Position numbers and translations under genes: made by a program
The notes under the pieces: generated by a model
What the model saw: only the letters and a program-made list of their open reading frames with translations
Database searches by the model: none
Told to the model about the DNA's origin: nothing
Assembly: GCA_030141605.1 (NCBI GenBank)
Contig: JAQGDQ010000082.1
Coordinates: 43,501-107,500 of the forward strand
DNA: 64,000 nucleotides
Source: Tubiluchus corallicola
Taxonomy: Eukaryota; Priapulida; Priapulimorpha; Priapulimorphida; Tubiluchidae
Direction: 5' to 3'
Shown here: in pieces, positions 10,976 to 24,663 of the stretch
Position numbering within the stretch: position 1 is the stretch's first letter
How the letters are laid out: each line of letters opens with the position of its first letter

Positions 10976-13900
10976 GTATGATAAAATGCTTATTTGTAGT
11001 GTATGACAAAATCACAACGTAGTTTGGTACTTTGAGTTACAATAACAAAAATGACAGTTAAGCCAGAAATTTAACTAATATACAGAAAATTTATTAAGGA
11101 AATTCTCACACATTAATTAGGCTTACTGCTAAGGCGTCATTTTAAAACTCATAAGAAAGCTGTCAGTAAATAGAATGTCATAGTTGTAAATATTGATTCA
11201 ATATTATTGAGAAAACAACTGTCATTTTTATTGTAACGCAAAGTACCAAACTTCAGTGTTCCTCTTTAACTCTAGTGTAGTTGTGTTAAAGTTACGCCAA
11301 TATTTTCCATTAAAGCAAAAGGGTGAATTTCCGTCGTTCTGAATGCAATATGCAGCTTTTGTAGCGAAAAACCTGCGACTACTTTCTGAGAGAATTTTAA
11401 AAATGTTTGTAATTTTATTGCTTTTTAATTTAATTAAATTTAACTTTCAATTACTTCAGTTCGTAGATATTATCTTAAGCCATAAAATATATGTAATTAA
11501 AATTAAATATGCAGACATAAATTACTACTAAAAGACTAAAAAGAGCTTAATTAATACAAGTACTACCGTTTGCCTGTACTGATGTGCTTATAATAAAATT
11601 CTCTGCCACTTCTCACTGACAAATAAAAATATTAGGCTTTAAATCTGTAAAAATGTTCCCTTATCGTTATGTAATGTATGTAATTATTAATTGGAAGCAA
11701 AGTTCGCAGATATCTAAGCAGCTTTTCAAGTTAAGTGAAGTTATAAAATTTTCGGATGTCCGCCGTAATACACGTATTTTTCAAATTCAGAGAATGGTTC
11801 TGAAAGTTACACGATGTAAAACTACATGAAAAATAATTTTCTGTCCCTATCGTAAGTCTTTAGTAATGTACTCTCTGTAACTGGCTATTTTAACCATTAT
11901 TTCTGTTAGCTTTATTATAATATTTTTGGTCTGTGGAGTAATTTATATGCGGGTGGGTAATACGTGAAAGCTATTAATACTATTATTGTAAGCGGTTGTA
12001 GAGGCGCTGTTGTGTTGATGCCCGCATACCTGTTGGGGCTCGTGATGTCCAAGCGCATCGTCTTGATTTATAAGCCACACATGATTATAACAGTTACTGA
12101 CTGTTGAATAGCGACTGCTATGACTTTGCAAAAAATTACGAAAGTCGCAAAGAGTAGACTTTACAAAGTGGCCTTATATCATTAGAGCCTGGTATGATTT
12201 TATTCATTAGGCCTATCTGTCTGGCAGCTCTGATCTTTATTTCACTTTATTTCAAAGCAGATTACACTATTATATTATGATAATGTCTACTTGTTCAGAA
12301 ATTAATTCAGAAAAATACATCAAACAAAATGTAAATTAAGCTTATAATTGTTGCAGTTTTGGTCGCTAGTCAGCAACATAATATTATTTCTTGGTGGTAT
12401 TTTAAAAGTTTGAGTTTAACAACCATTTTAGTTTGTGATTATTTAAAAACAAATTTTCTCTTTTTTCACGACTACAATTTTTTTCAGTAAAGAAAAGGTT
12501 ATAGGGACACTGCATATTTTTCGTCCTCCTTACTGTTACTGTCATGAACTTCAACTGCCGTTTGTCTCATTTTGTCTCATTTGCATTATTAAATTCATAT
12601 TCATTTAGTAATAGTAACAGTACAGCGCTTGTTAAATCTTATCGTCGTTTATAGTTTATTGACCACGGACAGCTATCTAGACGATCGCTTTGTCTTTCTC
12701 GAGCCGTTTAAAAATGTGCTTGTTTTATAGACCCGAAGAAAAATAATGATTATGTGCTATGCTATGCTGTGTTATGTTATTCTCAGCAACTTTGGCGTTA
12801 AATTCTGTTTGATTTTAATGTTCAAAAAAGTGGGAAAGCTAGACAATCCAAATGTGATTCGTGAAGTTGTGTGTGCATCTTTCTAATTTGATGTATTGGT
12901 ATCTAGATATATCAGATAGACACAAGGAACAGATGAATTAAAATATGAGCATAATTATTAAAAGTAATTTACATGGCTTTTACACAACGATATTTACAAT
13001 GACGACATGAAAGTAACACTGTAGTATTAAATCATATAAATACGCAAAACATATATCGATCTGTTACATTATAAAGCTACGTTTTAGTATAACCGAGAAG
13101 TAGATGATAATGAACCTGTCGACAAAAACTATGACATTATTTTTTCCTTTATGTTATTAAGTTAAAGCAATAATATGAAATAGTCAAGCATACCGATTAA
13201 CCTGTGACCGTGGATATCCTCGATAAGGAGCTGGGAGATAACATAGCTCTTGGTGGGCAACTGTGTTAACTCAAATCATAAAGGATTGGGTGCACATTAT
13301 AAAGTTTTTAGGGGAAGCCTATTAAAGTCAGAATAATTGGATAATTACATGGGCAATTGGGTACGATGCCAAATACTGCTTATCCAACAGGCTTGCATGT
13401 TCATTCATAAACCTGTTTGCCAGGGCAGATCCAGGCAAACAGGGTAAACACGTATAAATACTATAACTCAGGGTATGTCATACTGGCATATTTCTTTACA
13501 GTTATGTTATGCCATACTATATTACGTTATGTGATGTTATGTTATGTTTGTATCATAATTAACGTTTTCTTGTGTGGCTTTCAGTTTCTGCAATTAAATG
13601 TTACCAATGCAGTAGCGACCAACAACAAGATCGTCACAAAGATCTATGTGGTGCCTTTAAGGGCTTCAACAAAAGTGCTCACGCCTTAGTCGACTGCCTG
13701 GGACCAGAAGCAGTTACCCCGGGAAGATTTTGCGAAAAAGTGGTCTACGAAAGCCCAGGAAGTAATTACATTATCATTCATTTACACTGTATTTTTAAAT
13801 TCGTTGCAAAACATAGCAGTTATAAACATTAAACTAGACTTGTCCAGAAAATGTTTTAAAGCAGACCTGGCGGAGATAACTTAGAGGAAACCTGATTAAT

Positions 13901-15012
13901 TAACTACAGGTATTTTAGAAATCTAAGTGTAATATTAAGACATTCATATGTATACGTTATTCTATCGCATACGTGTTAATGTGCTTGAAACATTTTACCT
14001 TGTAGATGTGGTTTCTATTTCTATTTGTATTGTGTGGTGAAGTATTGTGTTCTTTTTCTCTCGTACATACAATTTTTTTTCTCGCTATTCTATAGTTCCA
14101 TAAACAAAGTAACATTCACTGCATATTTGTCCAAAAATCAACTGCAGTTTCTTGGCTAATATTTTAAGACATTTTAAGGTGGTCATTTGCTTGCCTGCTT
14201 GGTCTGTCAGTTGATTTTTTTCTTACACGCCTGTTTTCCTTGCCTTACTCTTCTTTGTTCGTTGGCTACTAGCCTTACTAGTTGTTTGTTTGTTTGTTGT
14301 TGCTTTTTTTCTTCATTCGTCCTTTCATCTTTCTTTTGTTCCTTCTTTTCTTCTTTCCTTTCTTTTCTCATCTTTGTTCCTTTCTTCACTCCTTCATTGT
14401 TTATCTCTGCCTATTTTATTTTTAATTTCTTTTCCTTTTTTCCTTTTCGATTTCTTTTTTCCTTCTTTTCCCATTCCTTCTTCCCACCTTCCCTTTGTCT
14501 TTCAATTCATTTGTCTTTTTTTGTTTTCTTCTTTTTCCCTTTTTTCTCTCTTTGTGTTCTTCTTTTTTCTCCATTGTTTTCTTACTGATATCGAGTCACT
14601 CACATTCCATATTTCCGTGGCTTAGAATCTGAATTTTCATACGCTGCCCAAATATTATTAATAACAGAAGTAAGGTTATGTGTAAGAATGCCTGAGGAAT
14701 GCTGGTATCACCGTGAACATTCCTTGCAACAGATTTACTGCATATCAAATTTTCCTAACCTTTTTTCAACACTCGATGTTTTGTTTTCCAGCATGGGGCG
14801 TGTGGAGAACAGTACATAGGAGATGCGCTTCACAATCAAACTATGGGGTTTCATGGGGTTGTTATTGGTGGTATGATACAAATGGTGTTTATACAGAAGT
14901 ATGCTATTGTAACCAAGATGGTTGTAACACCTCGTCGCAAATTAGTGTTCAGACTCTGATTTTGTGTTTATCAGTGTTGTCATTGCCTATAGTTTACTAC
15001 GTTTGGCAGTAG
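10909..15012 (+). CDS. Ly6/uPAR superfamily protein 3, GPI-anchored (three exons)
   Basis: Exons at 10909-10975, 13585-13761 and 14792-15012, both introns phase 1 as in the two upstream genes. The product is about 154 residues. It has a signal peptide (MDTGRSNILLFSAFVVFLS), then ten cysteines: KCYQC, DLC, DCL, FCE, RRC, WGC, VCYC and DGCN, and a hydrophobic C-terminus (LILCLSVLSLPIVYYVW) after NTSSQ, a likely GPI site. It lacks the DPFD motif of genes 1 and 2, has a tryptophan/tyrosine-rich finger (GCYWWYD), and is the most divergent of the three. An earlier ATG at 10899 is in another frame and runs into the intron; it would act as an overlapping uORF. The ATG at 10909 is chosen because it gives the signal peptide and the correct splice phase. 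Confidence 0.87.
13585..13761 (+). CDS. Ly6-like gene 3, exon 2 (cysteines 1-5)
   Basis: Acceptor GGCTTTCAG ends at 13584 and donor GTAATT starts at 13762. Encodes AIKCYQCSSD, LVDCLGPE and RFCEKVVYE. Confidence 0.8.
14187..14582. repeat. Pyrimidine-rich (CTTT/TTCC) tract
   Basis: About 400 bases that are nearly all T and C on the + strand, within intron 2 of Ly6-like gene 3. The apparent Phe/Ser/Leu-rich open frames are compositional. Confidence 0.8.
14792..15012 (+). CDS. Ly6-like gene 3, exon 3 (cysteines 6-10 and GPI signal)
   Basis: Acceptor TTGTTTTCCAG ends at 14791 and TAG is at 15010-15012. Encodes WRTVHRRCAS, VCYCNQDGCN and the hydrophobic tail. Confidence 0.85.
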
Positions 15013-16407
15013 TGGAATTATAGTGTTTCTACGTAGTCTCATCCAGAACACAATTTTCCTCAAACAGTGACATCAGTTTCTTCAGTATTTTATCTTCAGT
15101 GTCAATCTAACAAGTAGATGCTCAGAAATATTGACAAGTTTCTTCGGTAAGAGAGAATACTGTGTTTAATCGATTTTCACTAATCTATTGTAATATGTTT
15201 TTATTTGTTGTAATATAAGTTTTGAGTAACTCCGTTTTTAATCTTATGGGTACCTTCGGCCATATTTAGAGTCTATATGTGACTAACTTTTATTCAAACT
15301 GAAAAATGATGGCCTAAAATCTGTTCAACCCTTAACATGGCTGCTGTTCTTACCGCCCCCCGTGCGCCAATTCTGCCGTTGACATAGTAGTGACATTATG
15401 CTGTATTAAAATTTTGTAAAAGCAGCATTATTGTCAAATATCATATTAATTATACTTTTCAAGTGGAACTGTTGTACAGTATGACTATTTGTGTAAGCAT
15501 GTGCATGATATTTTTGTAGTAAACACTCTTGCTCGTGATTTTTTCTAAAATTTTATATTCAGAACGACGCACTTTCTATTTCTTATGCAGTATGTGATCA
15601 TCATTAAAAGGTTTCTCTTTTTTGCTACTACTCACCAGAGGACTGATGCATTGCTTTTAATTCCAGAAAATAGTTTACATTTTGGCAACTCACTCATTTG
15701 TGGATATTATCTTACTGTTTTTAATGTATATAATATTTGACTGTGTTAAATATATTTTACGATTATAGTAATTGAGCTAAATTTCATAATTTCAGAAATA
15801 CTAGCCTAGGCTTAAAGTGTACATTTGTATAAAACGAGATTATAATTCATTTAATCTTTGAAAACTAGAATTGCTTATTAGCTCAGTTTTGTCAATTTTG
15901 TTTCAGTAGTTTCACATTTTCTGCATTGCTGTAATCAAATTAACTAGCTACGATTGCGTGTTGCTTTTTACTTTTTATTCAGTATACAGTAACTTATAAC
16001 TGATGTACAGCAGTTTTTAATAAATTCATTTTTACATAAAAGATTATTTGATACATATTTGTGTATTTAGTAAGATGCACCGTTTGCGTTGTAAAATATT
16101 AAGAACAATAAAGTAAGTTTGACAAAAAATACTTGGAATCTACGATTCGCAAATTTCAGTTCAAGATCATTAAAGCAAACACCTTTATAAAATTAACAAG
16201 TATCACACACAGTTGAAGTTGCATAATTTTTTTCAATGCACCCACTTTATTCGGTGCAACAAAGCAACGTTTTTAAGACGTTACAATAGGCCTATGTGTC
16301 ATCTAGAAGCCATGGCTCTATATTACAGTCAAAAAGTTGACATATTGTGTTGATACCAGTTACTAATTTTGAAAGACAATGAGTAGCGTATAGTCTGCTG
16401 CAATCAT
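15013..16407. other. 3'UTR and convergent intergenic region
   Basis: Separates the 3' ends of the third Ly6 gene (+) and the protease-homologue gene (-). AATAAA motifs at 16019-16024 and near 16107 are candidate poly(A) signals for the Ly6 gene. No other gene seen. Confidence 0.4.
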
Positions 16408-16569
16408 TCATTGAGGCACAATGTGTCCCTCAATCCAATTTATGTACTTAGATATTTGTGTATAAACGCCAGGTTTGAGTTGTTGTCCGCAGCCCTGACC
16501 CCAAGAATTGATACCGACGGCAGTCCACTTCTGCTGAACCTTGCAGGACAAAGGACCTCCACGATCACC
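16408..16569 (-). CDS. Protease homologue exon: last S1 segment with GDRGGP and stop
   Basis: Encodes [33 protein letters not shown] and ends [13 protein letters not shown] with TGA at 16410-16408. The codon at Ser195 is CGT (Arg). Confidence 0.88.
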   Translation of the reverse strand, partial: GDRGGPLSCKVQQKWTAVGINSWGQGCGQQLKPGVYTQISKYINWIEGHIVPQ

Positions 16570-19500
16570 CTATACGAATACATAAGAGAAATTCAATACA
16601 ATAGTACTTAGCCAATGATTGGAGTAATATATGTGGCCTAAAGACTGTTCAAAACTTTGGCAATGTGTGCTATATCCTATGATGAATTAAGACAAATTGG
16701 TTTAATACACGAAAGAGCCAGCCTCTAGGAATCAACATGGTATTTATTAAGCGCAGGCGATCGCTTCGAAAGCAGCTGACATCATCAATGCTAGAAATCA
16801 AGTCAAAACAACTAATCTTTACATTTATGACACCACAAGCGAAGGCACAAAATCTGATGTATAAGATACAATTTTTTACGCTTTCTTTACAGAATCTCTA
16901 AGTACTTACACTTGCATTCTGACAATTTAAATTTCACTCTTGATTTTTGTAACGATATTTTGTGCCTTGGTTTGTAGTGTTATTGATGTATTGATTATTT
17001 GTTTTGGCATGATTTCTAGCATTGATAATGACAGTTGTTGTCGAAACGATTTTCTGCGCTTAATAAACACCAAATTATTTTAATACATAAGTGTATAGTA
17101 TGCTTAGTTAACAGCAAATTATAACTTTAGTATTAAAAATTATTGTCAATTACCTCAAGAGCCCAAATGGCAATTTGGTGACTGAGTCTTGTAGAATTTT
17201 AGTGGCAACAAACTTGAATAATATTCTACTGTAGCGGTTTTATTTATACCTATAGATCACGCTTTTCCCTATTATATAGGTATGCAGCAAATTTACGCCT
17301 CTGCTTCCAAGTCAGCACGGTCGGCGAAGAAAATTTAACTTAATTTATTTTAGATCACACCCCGAACATAATTAAAAACAAGTGTTCATATAAAAAATCA
17401 TCAAATCAATGATGTGGGGGAGACGATCAGAGGCTAAATTACCTGTTTATAAGCACCTATCAAAAAGTAAAAATGTTCTTATATCTAAGGAATTTAATAT
17501 AATTTTAAAAGGTTTGTGGTCCGCGCTGTTACAAGTGGAAATCCATTTACGTGTGTGGGTTAGCTATTCCAGATCAACATGATTAAATGGCGAAAAATGG
17601 CACGAAAAACTTTAATGTAGACAAAAAATGTCGTTTACTCAGTAAGTGTTTACCACAAGATGAACGTCATTGGTCAGTTAGCTGTGAAAAAATTGAAATT
17701 AAATTAGTGTGAGACTTGTGAATTATGAAACATTCTACATTTCGTCAAAAACAGGTAAAAGAGATTAAATTCCCATCTTGTTCTTTAACAATGCAGTTGC
17801 AATAAAAAAGTAAAAAGGCAAGAAAGTGCAAATAGAACAATGCTAAATGAACTAGAGTCTATAATAGATAGCTTCCACCCATTCAAGTGAAACGTTGACC
17901 AAGATAGACGACACAATTGTTCTTGTTTAATATCTTGACTATGTCCACAACAACAACGATGACGACGGCGTGACAGGAATGGGACCAAAAATATATTATC
18001 ATACATTTAGTATACTTACGGTGCACGCATCATGATAACCATCCTCATAGCCAGCACATATCATGTTAGTAGTTACCCTTCCATTGTAATAGCATACGCC
18101 ATTGCAAGTTGGTTGAGAAATATACGGAACAAACGCCTGGTTTAAATAATTGTCATTCCCGGTTTCTGAAGCACGAAGAAAATTGGAAATGAGTTATTTT
18201 TATCCGTACTGACATATGACCAGAATAATGTACATTTCGTACGTTAGTCGTAATTACTACATGTCTAACTTAGAATGATTACTTACGTTCTTCTTAAAGA
18301 AAATTTGTCATAACATTTTTTGAAGTAAAATTTGGTAGAATAAACGCTGGGATATCTTTTGATCAGAATTAAGGCGGTAATGTAATTTGGTGTGTTGCCC
18401 TGTTTGTTTTATTTGTAATTTAGAATTTATATTAGTATTTATTAGTATTTACTTTAGTACACCAGTACCATAAAATTATAGTGAAATTATATAATAAAAT
18501 GCAAATAAACATGTAAGTGTTAAAAACAAGGTACTGATGTGTAAAATAACTAATAAATGAAGTTGGCCTAAAATTATAAAAACACAATCGCATTGTAAGC
18601 ATTTAACATCAAGGAGGTATATCTAACATTGGATATGTTAAAAACGTCATTTACAATACAAGCTATACTATATTCTAAACGACGCAACTGGCTAAATACA
18701 TTTCTCCTAGGGACCACTTTCAAATGCGGGATGTAATTTGGTCACATATAATAAACCGTGGATGTAGAAACGATAATAGAAAAATTTCGAGTAAAAATAT
18801 TATAAGCAGCTTGAAGTTTACAGATGGTTGCCAGAAGCTTACCCAAAGTGAACTATCATAACGGTTAGTACAAAAAAGATATAAATAGAATGAATTTAAC
18901 TTTGGTGAAACAAAACTAAAATTTACTTTGCAACACATTACAGCGAATATTATCTAAGTTGATTAGAAATATCAGTACCATCACGGTAATCAGACAGCAA
19001 GTGGTGACCCATGTATTTTTCCTTAGTGCTAATTTCGACCATTTCGCCACAAGCAACACCTTACCCGGATTAACATCACGCATATTGTCAGGTAAAAGTA
19101 CATACATTAGGTTTCCAAGCATTTTACACATATACCGTGAGGATATAGCTAACATAATTCAAATAATAAAATGTGATGTAATCTTTTACTCTCATAGATG
19201 GCACCACATAATATCATTTGACTCGGCTTTATCAATGTTTACGTCATTCTATGATGTGGAGCAAAAATAGTCAAAAATTTAATATCTGACACCAAATTTT
19301 AAAATTACGTTACCTTACGTTTTAAGGGAGCTAAAAAACCAATTAAAATTGTTTAGTTGTAATTGGTTATGATTAGTGTTCTTTTAGTATGTTAGTGTAA
19401 CCGTACTATGTAAACAGCATCATTCATAAATTATAAATAAAATAAACTATAGGTAGTTTATTTCATTTATAATTAATCAAAAGGCAGATTGATGGTACCT

Positions 19501-22500
19501 TAGCTAGTACAGCTTATTGAGGCTATTAACCTTTTTTCATGTCTAGATTTGAAATCAATACATTATTTTGTATAGTAAATTTTCTGAAATTTCTGTTAGA
19601 TTGGATATAGTGACAATAATTTAGCTCTTGTATTACAAATGCGAATTTTTTTATCGTTTATGAAACTACGTACTTTCAAATTATACTTATAAGCGTTACA
19701 TTAATTATTATTTAGTTGTATTAGTAGTTATTAATGCAAACAAAACCGCTGAAGCACTGTTTTTTGCCTACCTAGAGTGACTCCCCATCCCGTTACGTAG
19801 CAACCGTGATTTTCGGTCAATTCTTGGTTCTGCTGAGGTAAACAGACTGTAGTGATGTAGTCGTCTGGAGTAAAGGGGTAAGTCAGCCACACCAAAGCGA
19901 TGTCATTATCAAATGTGGCAGAATTAAACTCAGGATGTATGACGACGCGTTCCACGTATCTTACCACTTCCGTGTCATCGTCCAGGTCCTTCCTGTGCTT
20001 GCCTCCATGGGCTGACCACATGCTCGGGTCACTATACCTGAAATTTTTATAGAGAATAATTAAGTTATCAAAAAGTCCAAGCATGTACACAGACAGCAAC
20101 TCGCAGTCTGTGCATAGCTTACTAACATTCTAGTCTTTCTGTTCTGCATTGGTCGTACAGAAGCATACAATTGACTCCTTCGGGACCGCACCGTTCAAAA
20201 TAGGTGATATATGATTTTTCTGCTACTGCATGAGCGCAGACATAATTAAATGATCACAAATTAGGTACTGTTCTATTCGGGAGAATTTCGGCAATCCAAT
20301 CATGCTATGTGTTTAAACATTTATAAGTGATTTAATTGCAAAAGAATAAGGAAAACACGCCCTTTTCAGGCATTCTAACTTAGACTATTGAGTAGCTTAG
20401 TCTGGTGTACACTTGCGTGGTCATACACACTATTTTATCGACTGCCTGCTTGCTACAGCTCAAGAGAACCGTCTGCTGTGCAGAGTTCCAGGAAAAGCCG
20501 ACCGATCAGCCAGTGAGAAATTAAGGTAGCTTCGTTCTTAGAAGGAATTTCTACTTAAAAATAGAGTGGACTTGAGGCGAAAGTACACGAGAGTGTTGCG
20601 TCTGGATAACTGAAAATTTCTGCTTTAGCTGAATTCACACAAGTGATGATACTGTACATTGTTACAGTGCAGACACTGCAGTAACTGAAAACGTTTTTCA
20701 ATTTTTTCGTGAATAATCGATTTTTAATTTGTCTTTGGTAAGCAAATGCATTTCATATATAATTCTGCATGAAAGTCCGTTGTGTGAGGAGTAGAAACTG
20801 CAAAAATTAACAAATATAACGTAATCGCTGCTCAGTGAGGGCGGTCTTTCATGAACCTATGCAAAATGTAGCAAAGTCTTATGGTCCTGAAGGAGTTTTA
20901 ATGTCATGCCAGACAGCTATAGTAACGTCAAACCAATTTCCAGAATCCGAACATGATTATATAGTAAATAAACATATCTGTTTATATGATTCTAAATTAT
21001 TCTTATTAGATTATACCAGCTATCTGCAAGTGTATTTTATTAATTGTGCAATCTGAGGCAGTGCCATCTGTTGACAGGAAACTGAATGCGATGCTGCAAG
21101 ACGCCACTTAATGTAAACAGACACCGTTATGGATTTATGTATATTCGTAATGAAATTCGAATTAATCATCTTTTCTTTGCATTTGTGACAACCTTAGTTT
21201 CATGGTTATGAAAAGTCGAATAATTGTCTGCTCTGTAAGAAAGCTTGTGCACCTACATAAAATGTCCAGGTCACTTAGTAAAGAAATGATTGACCTACGT
21301 ATTGAAGCACTGAGCTGCCGTCAAAACCACATTAGTTTTAATCAGTATCCCCCCGCAGTAATGCTGTCTTTTACTGGATCCTTCTCTCTTCACTCTCATG
21401 TCTACCATCCATGGCCAACTTCCGGGAACAGCTTCCACACCACCAACTATCCTGGTATTCCCTGGTTTATTTGGAATAACCTGGATGCCACATTCCAAAT
21501 CCACATCGGGAACAACCGAACCTGTCGAGTGCAATTTGTAAAATTAGACATTAATAAGGGTGATGGCGGCAACAGTTGTAATGATAAATTTGGTCAATTT
21601 GGCGTAATAAGTTAGCAGAAAATTGACCAATTGATAATATCACTGTCATCGTTATTGTTATTTTCACATTTGCTGTGGTCATTATCGTCATCATCATCAT
21701 CACCATCGTCGTCGTCGTCGTCGTCATCGTCATCATCGTCGTCGTCATCATCGTCATCATCATCTTTATTATCTAGCTTAAAACATAAAACAATTTATTT
21801 TAGAACGTAAAACAATTCAGACTGAAAAGACTGAAAGACCCGAATTTAGTATCAGTCAAGTCACGAAGCAGTGTATAATACTTTTTATTACATTTAGATG
21901 AAAGTGTATAGAAGGTGCAAGTACACAAAAAATAATCCGTATAATCAATCACTGAAAACTGAGCCAGGTTTCACAATCATAATGAAGCGTATTATTAATG
22001 TTGGACTAAAAAGAGAAACCCTGAAGTACGCAGCCCAAGAATTGAAAATGCTTAAAATGCTTAAGAACGGTGGTTATAAACTTCTTATATCCGTTACTTC
22101 TCCATTGGTAACTCAGGATTATTATAGTAGTAAAATTCTTAGTTCCATTACAAAGCTTCCTCTAGCAGGGATTACCGGATTTTTTTGTAAACCTGTTACA
22201 TGTCTAAGTAAATTCAATGGCGATCCAGGACATTATATTCAAAATTTTGATAAACTATATCTAAAGAAAAGCATTAGAATTACATCATACGTTAGAAACC
22301 TTACCCTATTAATTAAATTACCAGATAAGCTCAATTTTCTAAATTTCGTTTTATAAAACACCCAGTAACAAATTTTGATGCTAAATTTGTCATTTCAAAA
22401 TCACTACTTTTTAGCAGCAAAAGAAATTTTTGATTCACAGACAGGTTGATAAAAATAGGGAAAAATTTTGCAATGACACTGAATAAATTTGTCCTTATTC

Positions 22501-24604
22501 CATTGTAATTTTTACATTGACGCACAAAATATATTTCCTCCTCAGTTTTTTATTCATTTAAATGTTTACACATTCGATTTATATTGCACTGCTATGTATA
22601 TGTTACAGGCAAAGTGTAAAATTTAGACATTTTATAAAATTCATAGGCATTTCATATAATGTCTATGCATTACAGGAAAAGTGTGAAATAAATCTTTTTG
22701 CTGCGGACTCCTTCACACTTCGACTAAACGTTTTGTGTAATAGCTAGGATTTATACTAAAATGCGCAGAGTGACTTTGGCAGTGTGTAAAATAAACGTAA
22801 TTTATGTTGCACTGAATTTTTCCTAGCTATTTTATACATTACCTAGGTATTGTATGGACTGCATAAAAGGATAATGTACGAAACTAATGAAGCAGTTCAA
22901 GTAAACCAGTGAGTTTATTGTTTTATTGGCAATGGGTGCAGTATCACCAACTCTGACATGCTGGTCAAACACGTGTATCACTTTTCATATCTAGGTAGCC
23001 TGGGGGTCGGATTCATTCTGTCAGTCTGTCTGTCAGTCAGTTAGTCAGCCTTCTGTCTGTCTGTCTGTCTGCCTGTCTGTCTGGCTGTATGCCTGTCTGT
23101 CTATCTATCTATATATAATTAACCGAACTAACTAACCAACATAATTGGCATTATACAAAATGCTTGGGAAAATTATATCAGAACAATGGGATATTTGTTT
23201 TATTTTTAGATTAACTAAAATTTATTCAGTATTCTGGAAAATGCCTAGGAAACGTCGTTGTTCAGAATCTAAGCATTACACGCTTTGCCTAGACAAACTT
23301 TTGCGAACTATTTTAGACACTTTACCTGGTTTGTTTTGGCACGCCATAGAATACCTAGCTATTCTATCGAATACCCGGTTTCAAACTGCCTTAAGTGGCG
23401 TTAATGCAGCTTGCGGATGCTGACGCGTTTTCCAACTGCGAAAATGCGGAATAGCTTGCGGAAAAAAATCAATAGGAAATTGTACAGAAATGGAATGACG
23501 CTAACGCAGACTGCGTATAGTGTGCATTGAAAACAATATAAACAGATTTTTATCTATTCCGCACCCCGCCCCAGAAAAAGAAACGCATACTCAACCGGAT
23601 GCTACATTAATCGCCACTTTAGCCTATACTAAAGTTACTTTCGTTCAGAAACTTGTTCTCTCTGCTAATTAATAATTAACGATTTCCAGTAAAAGCTGGT
23701 ATTAACAGCAAAATAATCCTTCAGCATTCATTCAACGTGACGTTTCGGTGAAGTGAGGCGAAGTGTATTACTTTTAGTATTATTTTTGTATAATTTTATT
23801 GCAGATAATTGTCATATCTTGTTTCATTTTCTTACAGTGAGCCTCGTCTGAAGCGTCCCCGCAGTCGTCATTACGGTCGCACTCTTCGTCAGCATCGATA
23901 CATTTACCGTTTTCACAAGTAAATTCTTCGTCAGTGCAAGGCACAGTTTCATCAGCCACTGTTGCTATCAGCTCGAATCCAGCACCTTAAACGAGGGAAT
24001 TAATCATTTCTTTATTGCAGCATAGTCATAGTTGTCATTATCTTAATCAATGTTATCATTATAAGCCTTGTTATTAACCTGTTAGGAAAAAGGCAGGTGG
24101 GCTCGTATCCCCAGGGATATGTGAGTGCGCCCATGTGATGAAATCAGTGTTCTAAGCAAAAAGCACGTTTTTGTGCTGCCCATTTTCAGCGTGTGTGTGT
24201 GTGTGTTAGAACGACATGTAGCACCAGCCATATTTTAGCATTTTCATCTTTAAGGCAACTGTGTGAAAAGCTGAGATTAATGCGTTATGCCTATTCATTA
24301 GCGATCGTTTTTCAGTTATTAATGGAAAACGGTAATGAATAGTAACTTATCAAAATAATTAATTAAGCTTTGATCATGATATTAGTTTATGCGAAGTGTA
24401 GACAATTATTTATTATTTATTATCCGAGTGTGGACACTGTCATCCGGATTTCCTTTTTTGGTTTTATCTTGTAATTTTAATAATAGCCAATAAATTTAAA
24501 ATAAATAAATAATGTCACCCTGACCACTGTCACCGTGAACACCTCTATCACTCTTTCCCTTCCTAATTTTCTCGACGCCCTTGTCTCACTCTTTCCTCCC
24601 TCAC

Positions 24605-24663
<59 letters not shown>

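Noticed and set aside
14187-14625. Phe/Ser/Leu-rich frames resembling membrane proteins
   Set aside because: They lie in a pyrimidine tract inside intron 2 of Ly6-like gene 3.
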